From Chionis minor (lineage: Eukaryota > Chordata > Aves > Charadriiformes > Chionididae), in contig VZSF01003929.1 of assembly GCA_013398295.1 (NCBI GenBank), forward strand, positions 102,245 to 166,244: a DNA stretch of 64,000 nucleotides, in the 5' to 3' direction. The notes below the pieces were generated by a model that was not told the DNA's origin, did not search any database, and was given only the letters and a program-made list of their open reading frames with translations. Positions 46,673 to 57,725 of the stretch are shown piece after piece (positions within the stretch are counted from its first letter, which is position 1; each line of letters begins with the position of its first letter). The position numbers were made by a program, and so were the translations under genes.

Positions 46673-49600
46673 ACAATGACAAGGGACACAAAGCTATCAG
46701 AAGTCTTCCTCTTCCTCTGCCTTTCATCTGAATTTGAAAGGAATAAGAGAATGGACTTCCTTCTGGATAAACTTCTTGCTGTTAGCAACCAAAGCTATAA
46801 AAATCAGTGCCTCAGGGGAAAAAAAAAAAAGAAAAGAAAAAAAACCTGTATCAAAGGTAAGCAAATTACAAATATGTGGAAAGGAAACAAAAACATGCAG
46901 ACTATTTTCTATGATTCAGAGACATGTAGGATACTGCACGTATGTTTCATGTAGCAGAAAGCAAATGCTAAATACCGCTGCTTAACAGTAGTCTAAAACC
47001 AGCAGCAGCACTGCAACAGGCTTCAACGTACCCAAACCGGTGTTCCAGGACCTGTGCCTGTTATGACAAAAATTGTGCTGGCAAGGAAAGGCAAGGCAAG
47101 GCACAAAAAGAAGAAGAAATTCTTCTGCTAAATGTGCAAGAGACCCTTGGCCAAAGAAACCAAATATTTAGAAGTACAGATTCTTTCTGCAAGCTGTATC
47201 ATCTTAAAAGGAATAATAATGGGAAAAAGAAATTATAAATTATGAGTGCCCAGCAAATTTCCACAATTTAGGTGACAAAATGATAAGTGCTTCTGCACAA
47301 ACACTGTACCATCAACACACTTACAACAGTGCAATATCTGCTTGAAAGCCACCACTTCCTGAGTTCAGCTACAGAAGAAAAGGAGGGACAGAAATACATT
47401 TTTCTCTTAATCCTTTCTGAAATCTGCACAGAGTATAACTGCAGAGACATTATGCTTTCATCACATATATACAGCCTCCCCCTAACTAAAATGTTACTGA
47501 AATTAAATAGACTGAAAGATTCAAATTAATTGAGCACATATATATGGAAAATGACATGAAATACACGTTGTTATATTCTTGATTACTTCTTTTGCATTTT
47601 ACTACATAGTTTCAACAGTTTCAGCACTTACCAACTGAGAATTGTTAATTCTGGATATAAAAGGGCAGACATACAAAATACCTATGAAGAATGCAGGACT
47701 TCCAGAAGGGGTGTGAACATCCAGACATGATTGATGCAATGCTGTCTCTTCTGGGGTGCAGACAGGGAGCTGAGCCCCGGGAAGGAACAGGCTAAAAATA
47801 GCGTATTAGCATTGGGAGGGAGGTTCCTGGATCTGGGAAACAACACTCCGCTGCAGGCGTATTTTATCATCTTTGGAAAATCCTTTTGCTTATCTCTGCT
47901 TTGATCCCCCACATGGAAAATGGAAAAGAAAACATCCTACCTACACCACCAGGATGACACCAGGACGACAAGTTACATTTAGAAGAGGACGGAAAACCCC
48001 AAACTTGACAGCGTCAAGCGGGCAAGCCTGCATTGCGATGTCCTGTGTAGACATCCAAATCACCCTGAAAGCGGTGTGGTTAGGCACAGCAAACACCACA
48101 CCTCAACAGCACAATGCTTGGCAGAGCTGATATTTGACAAACAGGTTTTAAGTCTAGCGAAGCACTGAACTGACATGTCCAACTACGCATACAACAAGAA
48201 GAAAGGGATTTTCATTAACAGTCAGCTCCTCTGTGCACTCCACCTCTGGTGACAGCAAAGTTAAATATTACCAGTACATCATGATAAATATATGCATTGC
48301 TGCTGGCCTGTCAATGTTATAGTAGACCATGAGTTGACAATTGGCACAATAATGGTACACACAGTTTACACAATGAAGTAATAGAGCAGAACACAGAGAA
48401 AGCGAAACAAATTTTAATAAAAAGTAATTTTAAAAACTTTCCTTTCCTTTCCTCCAAATAAATCTCTTGGAAATATACCATTTTGTAAAAATATTTCCAT
48501 TGAGGGATACGTTATCACTATAAACGCAGGGAAAAGTGGCGTTGTCAAATTCTGACTGCTGTCACTACATTTCTAACTAATTCAACGCTTCATGCTAATT
48601 ATCTAAACTTGGACATTTACTGTCTTTCAATTTCTGCTACTTTAGGAAGACCAGAAACCACAATTCAGCTGGCAACCTACCTGCTTTTTCTGTTAAGCAA
48701 TTCTAACATACAAACTACCTCTACTAAACAACGGAAAATTTTAGCTGTAGTATCTTACAGTTTGTTTGAGCTTTTTCTTTTAAGAAATGTTCCTGAAGCA
48801 GCAGTTAGTAGGTAATACAGTTCAGTGATATCCACCTGGTTCCTTAAAATACTAAAGATACATGGATAAAATATTTTGGTATTTTCAGCATACAGATGCA
48901 TGTGTGTATCATGGTCAATACATAGCATATATCTGTAAAGTCTCAGTAGAAAAACAGCGTGGGATATGGGAAGAGGAAGGTTTGGAACCTAACTAAGGGA
49001 GCCTTTATGATCAAGCTTTCCTTATTTTCTAAACTGTTTATTTCTGGAAACACTGTCAGCAACAGGAATGCAGTTTCTTACACTCTTCCCCTAAACAGCC
49101 ACTGCTGCCTTCAGTCAAAGACAGGATGCCATATTAGACGCACTTTTTCGCCTGCCTAAAATGACTCTTAAGTTCTTCTTCGGTTCATTATTTTCTCGTA
49201 ATGACATTCAACAAAATTCCCTCCCTGCCATGAGGGGTGCCGTAAATATGCCTAACAATTTCTCTCAGACACACGCTGTGCCATTACACAGGCCCCAGAA
49301 ATGAGGCAAGGAAAACTGACCTTTTCCATTAAGAAGAAATGAAGCCGTGAGCCATGTGGGGTCTGATCGAGACTCTCCTGGTCACCACGGCGTGAACCCC
49401 AGAAGGACACAGTTCCTCGGCCATACAAGCAGCCCAGTTGACTCAAAACGTGTATGAGTGCCTTTTTGAAAGGCGGTCCAATTATGCAGTTACTTTGCTA
49501 GAGTTATACGTGCACTTCAGCACTGTGAAAAATAAAATGAGATCTCCTTGATCATCTTCAGTAACTGATATTTTTTTCCTCACCTTGCAAAATTACAGCT

Positions 49601-52600
49601 GAAGTGCCTGTCTCATCATGCTGGGGGAGGGAGGGAGGGAGGGAGTCTTATGGTTTGGAGGTTTGTATGATCTGTTGGGAAACAGTTGATTTACGAAAAT
49701 GCTGTCTCAAGTCTTTCAAAGGTAATTATGAGTTGAAGACCAGTGTAGCTAATGGTTTGAGTAGAGAAAATCAGAAAAATACCTTAGAAGTGTCAAAATG
49801 ACTCAGTCATTAGTCTGGGAAGAGGCATATACTGTGATGTGGTATGTAGGGCCCTCAGCTGGGGTGCAGGAGCCCCACTTAAACGGCTGCTCTACGGAGT
49901 CGTAGAATAACTAAAAGTGCAAAAGCCGCAACACAAGAGACAGATCTCCACCAAGTTGTTGCCATTGGTGCTGCAGCTTGAGAGTTAGCAGAATAAGGAT
50001 GTAGGGGAATGAATGCCTGAATTGCCTGGACCTTAGATCAGAATGTAGTAGAAGACTTGTGAAAAAGAGTTTGTTTTTCTTTGGGTTTATTCGCATTTCA
50101 CCAGTTTCAAATTTCACCAATCCTCAGAGCACTGACACAGAAAATATCCACCCTGCTGACCTGGCATCAGGAGTCCCATGGCATCATCCCCAGTTGATTT
50201 CTCTGTGGAAAACGAAACATGTCTAAACAAATACTAGACCACTTCAAAACTAAACATCTCAGGATTTAAAGAGAGAAATTAGTTCACCTACTCTCCCAAG
50301 CAGCAGATTTAGCTTCTCCAGTGTTGAAAGGACCCTTTTCCACTGGGACACTTGGCCCTGGTGCACAGCCAAGGTTTGCTGATGCCTCCCTCAAGCTGTG
50401 GGGTCCTTCCAGAGGACACTAAATGCTGGTGTGAAGGCCATCGCCTGGGGTCAGACCTCTGTACCAGCACAGCAGCTTCCTGGCCCTGGCCGCTCAGTCT
50501 CACCAGCAATCCACAGGCAACACTTATGGTCACTTCCTCTACAGAAAAGCTCTATTTCAGCTGCTTCTGTGCTTTGCCCCTCTCTACCCATCACCATCAA
50601 AGCTTTTGGCTCTCTGTTTTCTCGTCACTCCTGGGCTGTTCACGGTGTGGACAGTGGAGCAAACACAGAGGCTGGTGAAGACAAGGAGTCTAGTGCTCAG
50701 CTGGTGAAGGCAAGTTGTGGGATAAGCTGTATAAGCTATGGGTGACTGTTCCTCCTGGTGATCGACCACAGATAGCGACAGAGAACATCACAAGGCTGAA
50801 GCCGTTTCTCGTTTCTCCTGCAGCCACGAGATGGAGCAACTCAATAGCAAACGGCTCTGCAGAGACACTGGATTTAGGTGACTGGACATTTCATCCCAGT
50901 TCTGCCTCACCCAGAGACTGCAGGCAGCCCTGGTGGGATGCTGCAATGGCCCAAGATGAGTATGTGACCCCTGGCAGGTAGGAGCAAACTCCAATAGCCT
51001 CCTGACCCATGGCCCAGGTGGGACCCAGGGAGAGGTTGGCATTTCTGGGTGCCACCCAGCGAGGCCTCACAGCAGGACCAAGGAGCTCAAACATGCACTC
51101 AGCCGCCCGCAGCAACCCCAACCAAGCACACTTTAAGAGTAAAAGTTTCTCTGGGGCCATCACAAGGCTCCACACATTGCTCTGCAGTGGCCTCTGTTGC
51201 CCAGCCAGCTGCTGTTTCCTTCTGGCTGGCTTCCGAAGCCTCCTCCCCAACACAGAGCTAGAGCAGCCCTTCAAACAAGAGAAAATCCAGGGACCTGGGG
51301 ACATGGGAGAGCAGTGGGGAGGTGAATGAAGTTGAAAAGAGGAGACAACTTGAAGGGCATCTGGGGGAAATCAAGTAAGAAATCAAGGGGATCACAGTAA
51401 TGGATGCTCTGTGTTCTCAAGCAGAGAAAATATTTTTCTCACTGGTTAGACTCTGATTTAGATCAAGAAAAAACCCACCATGCCTCCACTGCACAACCCT
51501 GTGTGATGCAATGGTTCCTGATTTAGCTCGTGAACTGAAAGGATGTCAATAGCACCAGCCCCTTAGTGAAGAGGCAGGACCACAGCACTGCTGCCTGTGG
51601 TGCAGCCCGGTGTCGGTGCACAGCAACGGACCAGCAGTACCTGGGGATGAATGGCACAGCCCAGCACTGCAAGGAGAAGGTTGGCCCCAAGGGCAAGCGC
51701 AGGGAATTAGCAGAGCTTCACTGGTTACCACCCAGGGATGTGCGTGGGGCTTGAATGGGAGCTCTGTGAGGCAGTGGCAGTACAACAAAGTCCTCAATAC
51801 TAGTGGAAAAAAAATATGCATGTGAAACAGCTCCTTTGGCAGCGAAAAGGAACAAGATGATGCATTCAGCATCTGAAGTTGCACAAAGCAGCAGGTGCTT
51901 CTCGCACCGGTGGCATGAGTGACACGAACAGAGGCGCCAAGGAGAGGGCAGAGTTTGCAGGGTGCGTCCCTCTTCTCCCCAGTCTGCGAGAAGGGGGACA
52001 GCACATTGAGTCTTGAGAACTTCATGAAAAGTCACCTCCCATTAGCACAGAGTAGGGTCTGCAGTCAGAGAAGAAAGGCACCTTGGCTGCCTACAGCTTT
52101 CACACCCCTGCCTCACAAGTTAAGCTATTAATCAACAGTCTGAGAGTCCTTCATGTACTATCCCAGGCTTTCTATCATGCTGCTCACTCAGTTTCATTTT
52201 CCCCTCAGCATAAGCCCTCAGCAGCATCCTTTTCACCTTTTAGGTTTTGAAAGGAGCGGAGCCTTCACACCATGTCCCAAATGCAACTGTACCCCCTGCT
52301 TCCCTTCTTGACCATTTCTCCACAGATCCCTCCCTAAAAACTCACAAGGATGTTTGCTGGGGGAAAAAAAAAAAAGCAGACCAGCCATTGGTGTTGGCTA
52401 GACTATGACGCGCCAACCCTGGCATTGCTTCTTCCTCTGCGGATGCTTTCCAAAGCATGTTTCTCTAGGTGTGCAGCCATACAAGGCTTTGTGCAGCAAG
52501 CACGCCCATGGAGGCATGCTTCTGGGCAGCCTCTGGAGAGGTAGGCACCAGAATACGAGTATCAAAGAGAAAATAAGAGAGAAGAGAAAGCTCCAAGCGT

Positions 52601-55583
52601 GCGAGGGGAAAACCTTGAATGGGGAAGAGAGAGCATCCACTCCGAGCATTGGTGGCAGTATCAGAACTAGCCTGGACCAGCACGGGAGCACAGAGACCAC
52701 TCTGGCAACTGGGCTTATGTCGCATGCTCACGGCAGCCTTGGTTCCCTCCCCCCAGGCTGGCTCAGGCCACAAATGCCTCTTCATGGTGGTGGTGGCTGC
52801 CTGCGTTATGTGGGGGTTTTTGTTAACATCCAAAATGCAGTCATGGTCACAGGACCACCACTGTGGTGGTCACACAGAAGTGAAACCTAGCTGAGGAACT
52901 CAATGAGGTATTGTTCACTCAGACCTTCTATCATGTTTTTTCCCCTTGGTGGTGTGTGTTGTTTTTTTTCTTAAATACAGTCATTTCAACTAAAATACCA
53001 TGGGGAAACCTCAAGTACTGTGTCTTCTCTCATCTTCTATCCCCCATTTCTTTCACAGACGCACAGTTTGAATTCAGCCAATATAATCCTCAGTTTTTAT
53101 ATTTAAGGGATATGCAGAGGACAAAGCAAAACTACCCCTTTGGCTTTTCTTTCCTTTTTGTTAAGACAACTGCAAACACACACACAATAGGCAAAAAAGT
53201 CTTTTTTTCCCCTTCCCCCCTGAACAAAATCAGCACTTCACACTCTCCATGGGTACATTCCCTGCTTCCTATGAGTATAAACACTTTTAAGAGTAACCCT
53301 TGTCTTTTTTTAAAATACAGACTTGAAGTAAACATTTCAGGTAGCCACTGAAAAATCAGTGATCTCTCTTCTTATTGGTATCATGAAAAGTAAGGGAAAC
53401 AATGACAGTGATAGCTCAGGATTTAGTTTAAAGCACATTTTAACAGCTAACACTCCACCCATGGATGTTACATACAGTAAATAAAATCATGTCTGGTAGG
53501 AAAAAAAAAATAAATCTGTAGGGCCAGAATTTCCTCCTCTGTTACTGGAGACTGTTTGAATGGATGACTCACAGAGACACTAGCCCCAGAAAGCCATCTA
53601 TTTACATCCCTAAATGAGGTCTGTGTGACATACTATGTACATAGTGCGTGTATGCAGACACAGCATGAGCAGACCAATGTTGTAATGGAAATACATGATG
53701 AAATGAAAAGCAGCACCGTCCTGACCAGCAGTTACTTTGCATACAGCTCACTCCACCGCCTCAAAAGATGACACAAGACTCAAGAATTCTACAAGCTGAG
53801 GAGAAAAAGCGAACAACCAGAGCTACAGATAACCCAAAGGTAAGATCACAAGAGAGAATATTTCATTGTAGTGACACCTTGCCTTAAAAGCTTTCTTCTT
53901 GCTACAAGATGTGAAAACTAAATATATTTTACATAACTTGTTTTGTTTATAGCTTATCTACATTTTTTTTTTTTTTAAGAATGAACAGAGCTACCCTTTG
54001 CATTTATGCTTTAAATCTTTCTGGTTTATTATAAATCTACACAACAGATTCTAGTCTAAAATGCCTTTTTATCATAACTAGATTTTCCTCAGGTAAAAGT
54101 CTTGTTAAGAAGCTGAACTTTTACTTCTCTAGACCCAGAATTTCCTAGACATACTGTCAAACAAAACAGAAAACCAACAGAAAACCCAAGAAAAAAAAGA
54201 CTAATGAAATCTCCTACAGAGGCAATTAAATAAAGAAAATTTTCAATATTTATTACTTTTCAGTAATTCCTTAGTTAACTTTTCATCCCTTTGGCTCTCA
54301 GTAATGGGTTCCCTCCCAGCATTAGATTCACAGACTTTCACTCAATGAAGGGGGCTCCGCAGGATCACAGTGGGTTGCCCAGCCTAGACCACCCTCTTGC
54401 ACCGGGCAGTATCTCTGCCCAGATCGTCAGCGTAACTCCTCGCCTGCCACAGGCCACCCAACCCAGCTCCTCACAAACTCTCCAACCCTATGGCTGCGGA
54501 AGAGTTTAAATCCCAGGCAGTGAACAACCTGCAGCTTCACCAGAGGTGCTTCTCCCCTCCAGCTGCTCAGATCCCCAAGCGCTTGACGAATTCAGGCTTT
54601 CCTCTCTTTTTTTTTCTTTTTCTTATTTGGGCGAGGGAATTTCATTATTTCCCCTCTAACTTCCCTCAATCCCTCGCAGATGGCAGCAAAGCAGGCGCTG
54701 CTGACAGGATTGCTGCTCCACTGAGCCCGAGGAAGGGGGCTGATAAGTGCTTTACGCAGCCAGCAGCGCTGCCTGCTGAGGGGACCCCAACAAAAACTGC
54801 TACAGCAGGACAAAAACTGCGAATGGATCCCTGCACCTGGCCCTGCTGGAGGGATGCTCTCCTGCACCCATCTGCCAGCACCTCATCCTGCTCATCATGC
54901 TGGGTTTCTGGACGTGGCTTTCCCACTTCTGTAATGTAAACTAGGAACTTACAGAATCATCTACCTGGCATCAATGTGTCCTCAAGGAGCAAACGGCCGA
55001 CCTCCTAATAATTGCTAATTTTTAAAAAAGAAATAAATTTCCTTTTTTCCTGATCCTAATCACTCGCAAACCATAGCATGTGGGAGCTTACCTCTGAAAC
55101 ACTGGGGGAGTGACTTGATCTGCAGAACAGGAACTCTTACTGCGCAGTTGAAACTGTTTGACAAATCTGAAATGAAACAGCATCAAGATCGGTAACTCAT
55201 GTAGGAAAGGCGCTAGGTCGAAGTAGTCACAAATACAGAACAGTAAGCAAAAGTAATTCCTGGGCGCTGACACAAAGATCTTTGAAAGGCTTTATTTACA
55301 GGTTACATTTGCTGTGAAGAACTGGCTGGAAGAAAGAACCAGGTATTCCTGCGCATTTGCATTTGTAAGCCATTCCAGCTGAGACCAGCATTGCAGAAAA
55401 CAATGAGAGCCTTCCTGGTCCTTATCAGGAGAGTCTGAGGGCAGGATCAAACCGTCACCCTTCCTCTAAAGAAGAGAATTACTTCATGACCCCTGCTCAG
55501 AAGGTGCCTACCTCGACATTTTTAGTCCCTTCTCTTCGGAGGAGAAACCAGCTGCATGTTCTCTGCAACTCCTGTCTCTTCAG
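46673..55583. other. Intergenic, no gene recognised; simple repeats
   Basis: About 8.9 kb without a supportable gene. Holds A-rich DNA at 46820-46845, an (AGGCA)n-like run at 47081-47103, a (GGGA)n tract at 49623-49645 and a T run near 53965. Long frames at 51546-52025 (-), 52405-52890 (+) and 54490-54939 (+) lie in GC-richer DNA, overlap other frames and resemble no family. Confidence 0.5.
49623..49645. repeat. (GGGA)n microsatellite
   Basis: Five to six GGGA units, G-rich on the plus strand. Could form a quadruplex, but no gene context is known. Confidence 0.85.
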
Positions 55584-55605
55584 ATACAGATTTATATCTA
55601 CTGTG
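55584..55605 (+). other. Candidate untranslated 5' exon of the third receptor gene
   Basis: A strong donor (CTGTG/GTAAGT, with the GT at 55606-55607) lies about 680 bases upstream of the coding exon's acceptor. The tract TGTCTCTTCAG ending at 55583 is a plausible acceptor, giving a 22-base internal exon; alternatively a longer first exon ends at 55605. There is no transcript evidence. Confidence 0.2.
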
Positions 55606-56267
55606 GTAAGTCTGTCTGTTTTAGGGAAAAGGTTGGGTTCTTAAATCTCATTCTTCTTCTAAATAATTAACCTCTGCTAGAAATAGTCTGTTTGAAACTT
55701 CCTGCCTGCCACCTTTAGCAAGCTTGTCAGAAGGGCCAGAGGTAATCACAGCCCCTCTTTGCCCAGTGGTGGTGGGAGAGGGTGCGGGATGGCAACAACT
55801 GTTTGGGGTCTTCACATTCATAAATATGGGGGACCCTCATGCTCTTGGCTCCCCAAGGTCTCTTATGATAGCTTGATTCAGGAAATCTGTTCCAACTAAT
55901 TGCCTCCATCCCCACAATCCAAGTAACCCTAAAATCAGGGGCTGCTACTCTGGCTCTGCAAAGAGGTTACCATTACTCCATCACATCTATACTCTGCCTT
56001 GCCTAAATGATAGGGCAGCACAGTTTGGGGTAACAGGTAACAGCGCAAGTGAGGCTTGGACTCCAGAAAGCCTTGCTGCTCCCTGAGGCACAACCTTGCC
56101 CGCAGATCCCTTGGCACTAAGCAGCTCCATGTCACTCGGAGCTACAATTCAGCACAGGGCAGCCTGAGAGGAAGAAGTGTCTCCAGGTCTGTGGACACAC
56201 AAAGACCTCATTGGCCTTTGCACCGGGTCTTAAATGTGATCTGCATCTTTCTTTGTGGTGAAGGCAA

Positions 56268-56283
56268 TTTTCTTCTCTTCCAG
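56268..56283 (+). promoter_or_regulatory. Splice acceptor of the third receptor's coding exon
   Basis: The tract TTTTCTTCTCTTCCAG ends at 56283, 13 bases before the ATG at 56297. It makes the in-frame codons upstream of 56297 intronic and fixes the start. Confidence 0.75.
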
Positions 56284-56296
56284 CATACCTGGAGAT

Positions 56297-57214
56297 ATGA
56301 ATAACACTTATAACAATACCAATATCAGCACTACCGTGGAACTGTTCCAGCTCATCGTGTATACCCCCACATTTACCCTGGGGTTGCTGTTCAATGTGAT
56401 GGCTCTATCGTTCCTATTTTTCAGGGTTAAAAAGCTGTCAGAATCGACAGTCTACATGATAGCCCTTATTTTCCTGGATACTTTGCTGCTGTTTACTCTT
56501 CCTTTCAAAATTATTTCCTACCACCTTCAGAACAAGTGGAACTTGGGGTCTGTGTTCTGCTCCACCCTGGAAAGTCTTTACTTTGTAAACATGTATGGCA
56601 GCATCCTCATCTCCCTCTGCATCTGCGTAGACCGGTACATCGCCATCCGGCATCCTTTCACGGCCCCCACCCTGAGATCCACAAAGAAAGCTGCTATGGT
56701 CTGTGCTGTCATCTGCCTGGGCACCTCGGCTGGGACAGTCTCTACTTTCCAACTGCATGGAGAGGGCCACAACATCTCATCCTGCTTCCATAACTTCTCC
56801 AAGAGCACGTGGGAAAACGCAGGCCTGTTCATTGCCTTGGAGACTGTCTTCTTTGGCAGCATGGCAGCCATGACTTTCTGCACTGTTCAGACCGTCAGGT
56901 GTTTAAGAAAGCACAGAAAAGCAGACAACCCCCAAACACACACCACCAGAGCGGAAAAGATAGTGGTGGCAAACCTTGTGGCATTTTTGGTCTGTTTCAC
57001 GCCTTACCACGTGGCATACTTCGTGTACTTCTTGGTGAAGAATAACATCATTCACCACCGTTTTCAGCAAGTGCTACGAGAAACCGTTCAGGTCACCCTT
57101 TGCTGGGCAAACCTGAACTGCTGTCTCGATGGGGTGTGTTATTATTTTGTTGTAAAGGAGTCCTTGGAAGACACATTACAAAACAGTGAAAAAACAGCCA
57201 CAAGAAAGCCTTGA
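56297..57214 (+). CDS. Divergent GPR55-like G-protein-coupled receptor (complete)
   Basis: A 305-residue class A receptor in one exon. The N-terminus is short and rich in sequons (N2, N6, N9); further sequons are N159 and N166 in ECL2. Visible features: TM1 with a PTFTLGLLFN block (N33); TM2 with D61; C88 with C163 as the probable disulfide; SLYFVNMYGS; DRY at 112-114; CFTPYH at 233-238; and NCCLDGVCYY at 274-283 followed by FVVKES. These blocks and the CFHNFS ECL2 string place it beside GPR55. Two core positions are unusual: the TM4 tryptophan (W4.50) is Cys140, and the TM5 proline (P5.50) is Ser188. The TM4 end also lacks the proline seen in the neighbour. The frame is otherwise intact, so it is probably functional but divergent. 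It is a tandem paralog of the 28858 gene. Ligand unknown; signalling at the plasma membrane is inferred. Confidence 0.9.
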   Translation: MNNTYNNTNISTTVELFQLIVYTPTFTLGLLFNVMALSFLFFRVKKLSESTVYMIALIFLDTLLLFTLPFKIISYHLQNKWNLGSVFCSTLESLYFVNMYGSILISLCICVDRYIAIRHPFTAPTLRSTKKAAMVCAVICLGTSAGTVSTFQLHGEGHNISSCFHNFSKSTWENAGLFIALETVFFGSMAAMTFCTVQTVRCLRKHRKADNPQTHTTRAEKIVVANLVAFLVCFTPYHVAYFVYFLVKNNIIHHRFQQVLRETVQVTLCWANLNCCLDGVCYYFVVKESLEDTLQNSEKTATRKP

Positions 57215-57725
57215 TCCACAAGCTGCATGTTAGTTACTCGGGATGATATGTGGTGATGATTTCATGGGAAGTGCAAAGTCCTGAACTACTTGTCTAAGCA
57301 GTTTGCTTTAAATATTCAGATCTGAAAATATTTCATAAAAAACAAAACTAAGTCCATTCCCAGGAGACTGCTGCTTTTTTATTTCCTTCCATAATTAATT
57401 GTGTCAGCATTTATGGATAAGAAGAAATAATGTTATTTCCTACAAATGGTGATGCATATGTCTTTGGATGTAATTTTTCTTTACTGTGAAAAAAAATTGT
57501 TCACTTATATGTGATAGCATCTTTCAGCCTCCCTGTCTATGTCACAGCTGCAAACCTCCCCAGGCCTTCAGCCACTAGTGACTTGGGCTGCTGAGAAACA
57601 GAGACTTGGAGTTTACAGCAAAAAGCTCCAGACTAAATATTCTGCTGCCTGATCACGTGTGGTCGTGCTCACATACATGCACACCTGCCAGGTTTAGATT
57701 TCCACATGCTATTTAAAAAAATAAA
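57215..57725 (+). other. Probable 3' UTR with poly(A) signal
   Basis: AATAAA at 57720-57725, about 510 bases after the stop, is followed by GTGATTGTAACT. It is the first canonical signal in this stretch and the likely transcript end. Confidence 0.5.

Noticed and set aside
51546..52890. Frames of 159 codons (-) at 51546-52025 and 161 codons (+) at 52405-52890
   Set aside because: They lie in GC-richer DNA with long frames in several phases, show no domain resemblance, and are best explained as chance.
54490..54939. 149-codon frame (+)
   Set aside because: It spans a T-rich tract translated as poly-Phe and has antisense frames of similar length. No protein family signal.
56255..56296. N-terminal extension of the third receptor by 14 codons
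   Set aside because: The extension begins at GTG and runs through the polypyrimidine tract and AG of a strong splice acceptor ending at 56283, so it is intronic. The ATG at 56297 is the start.
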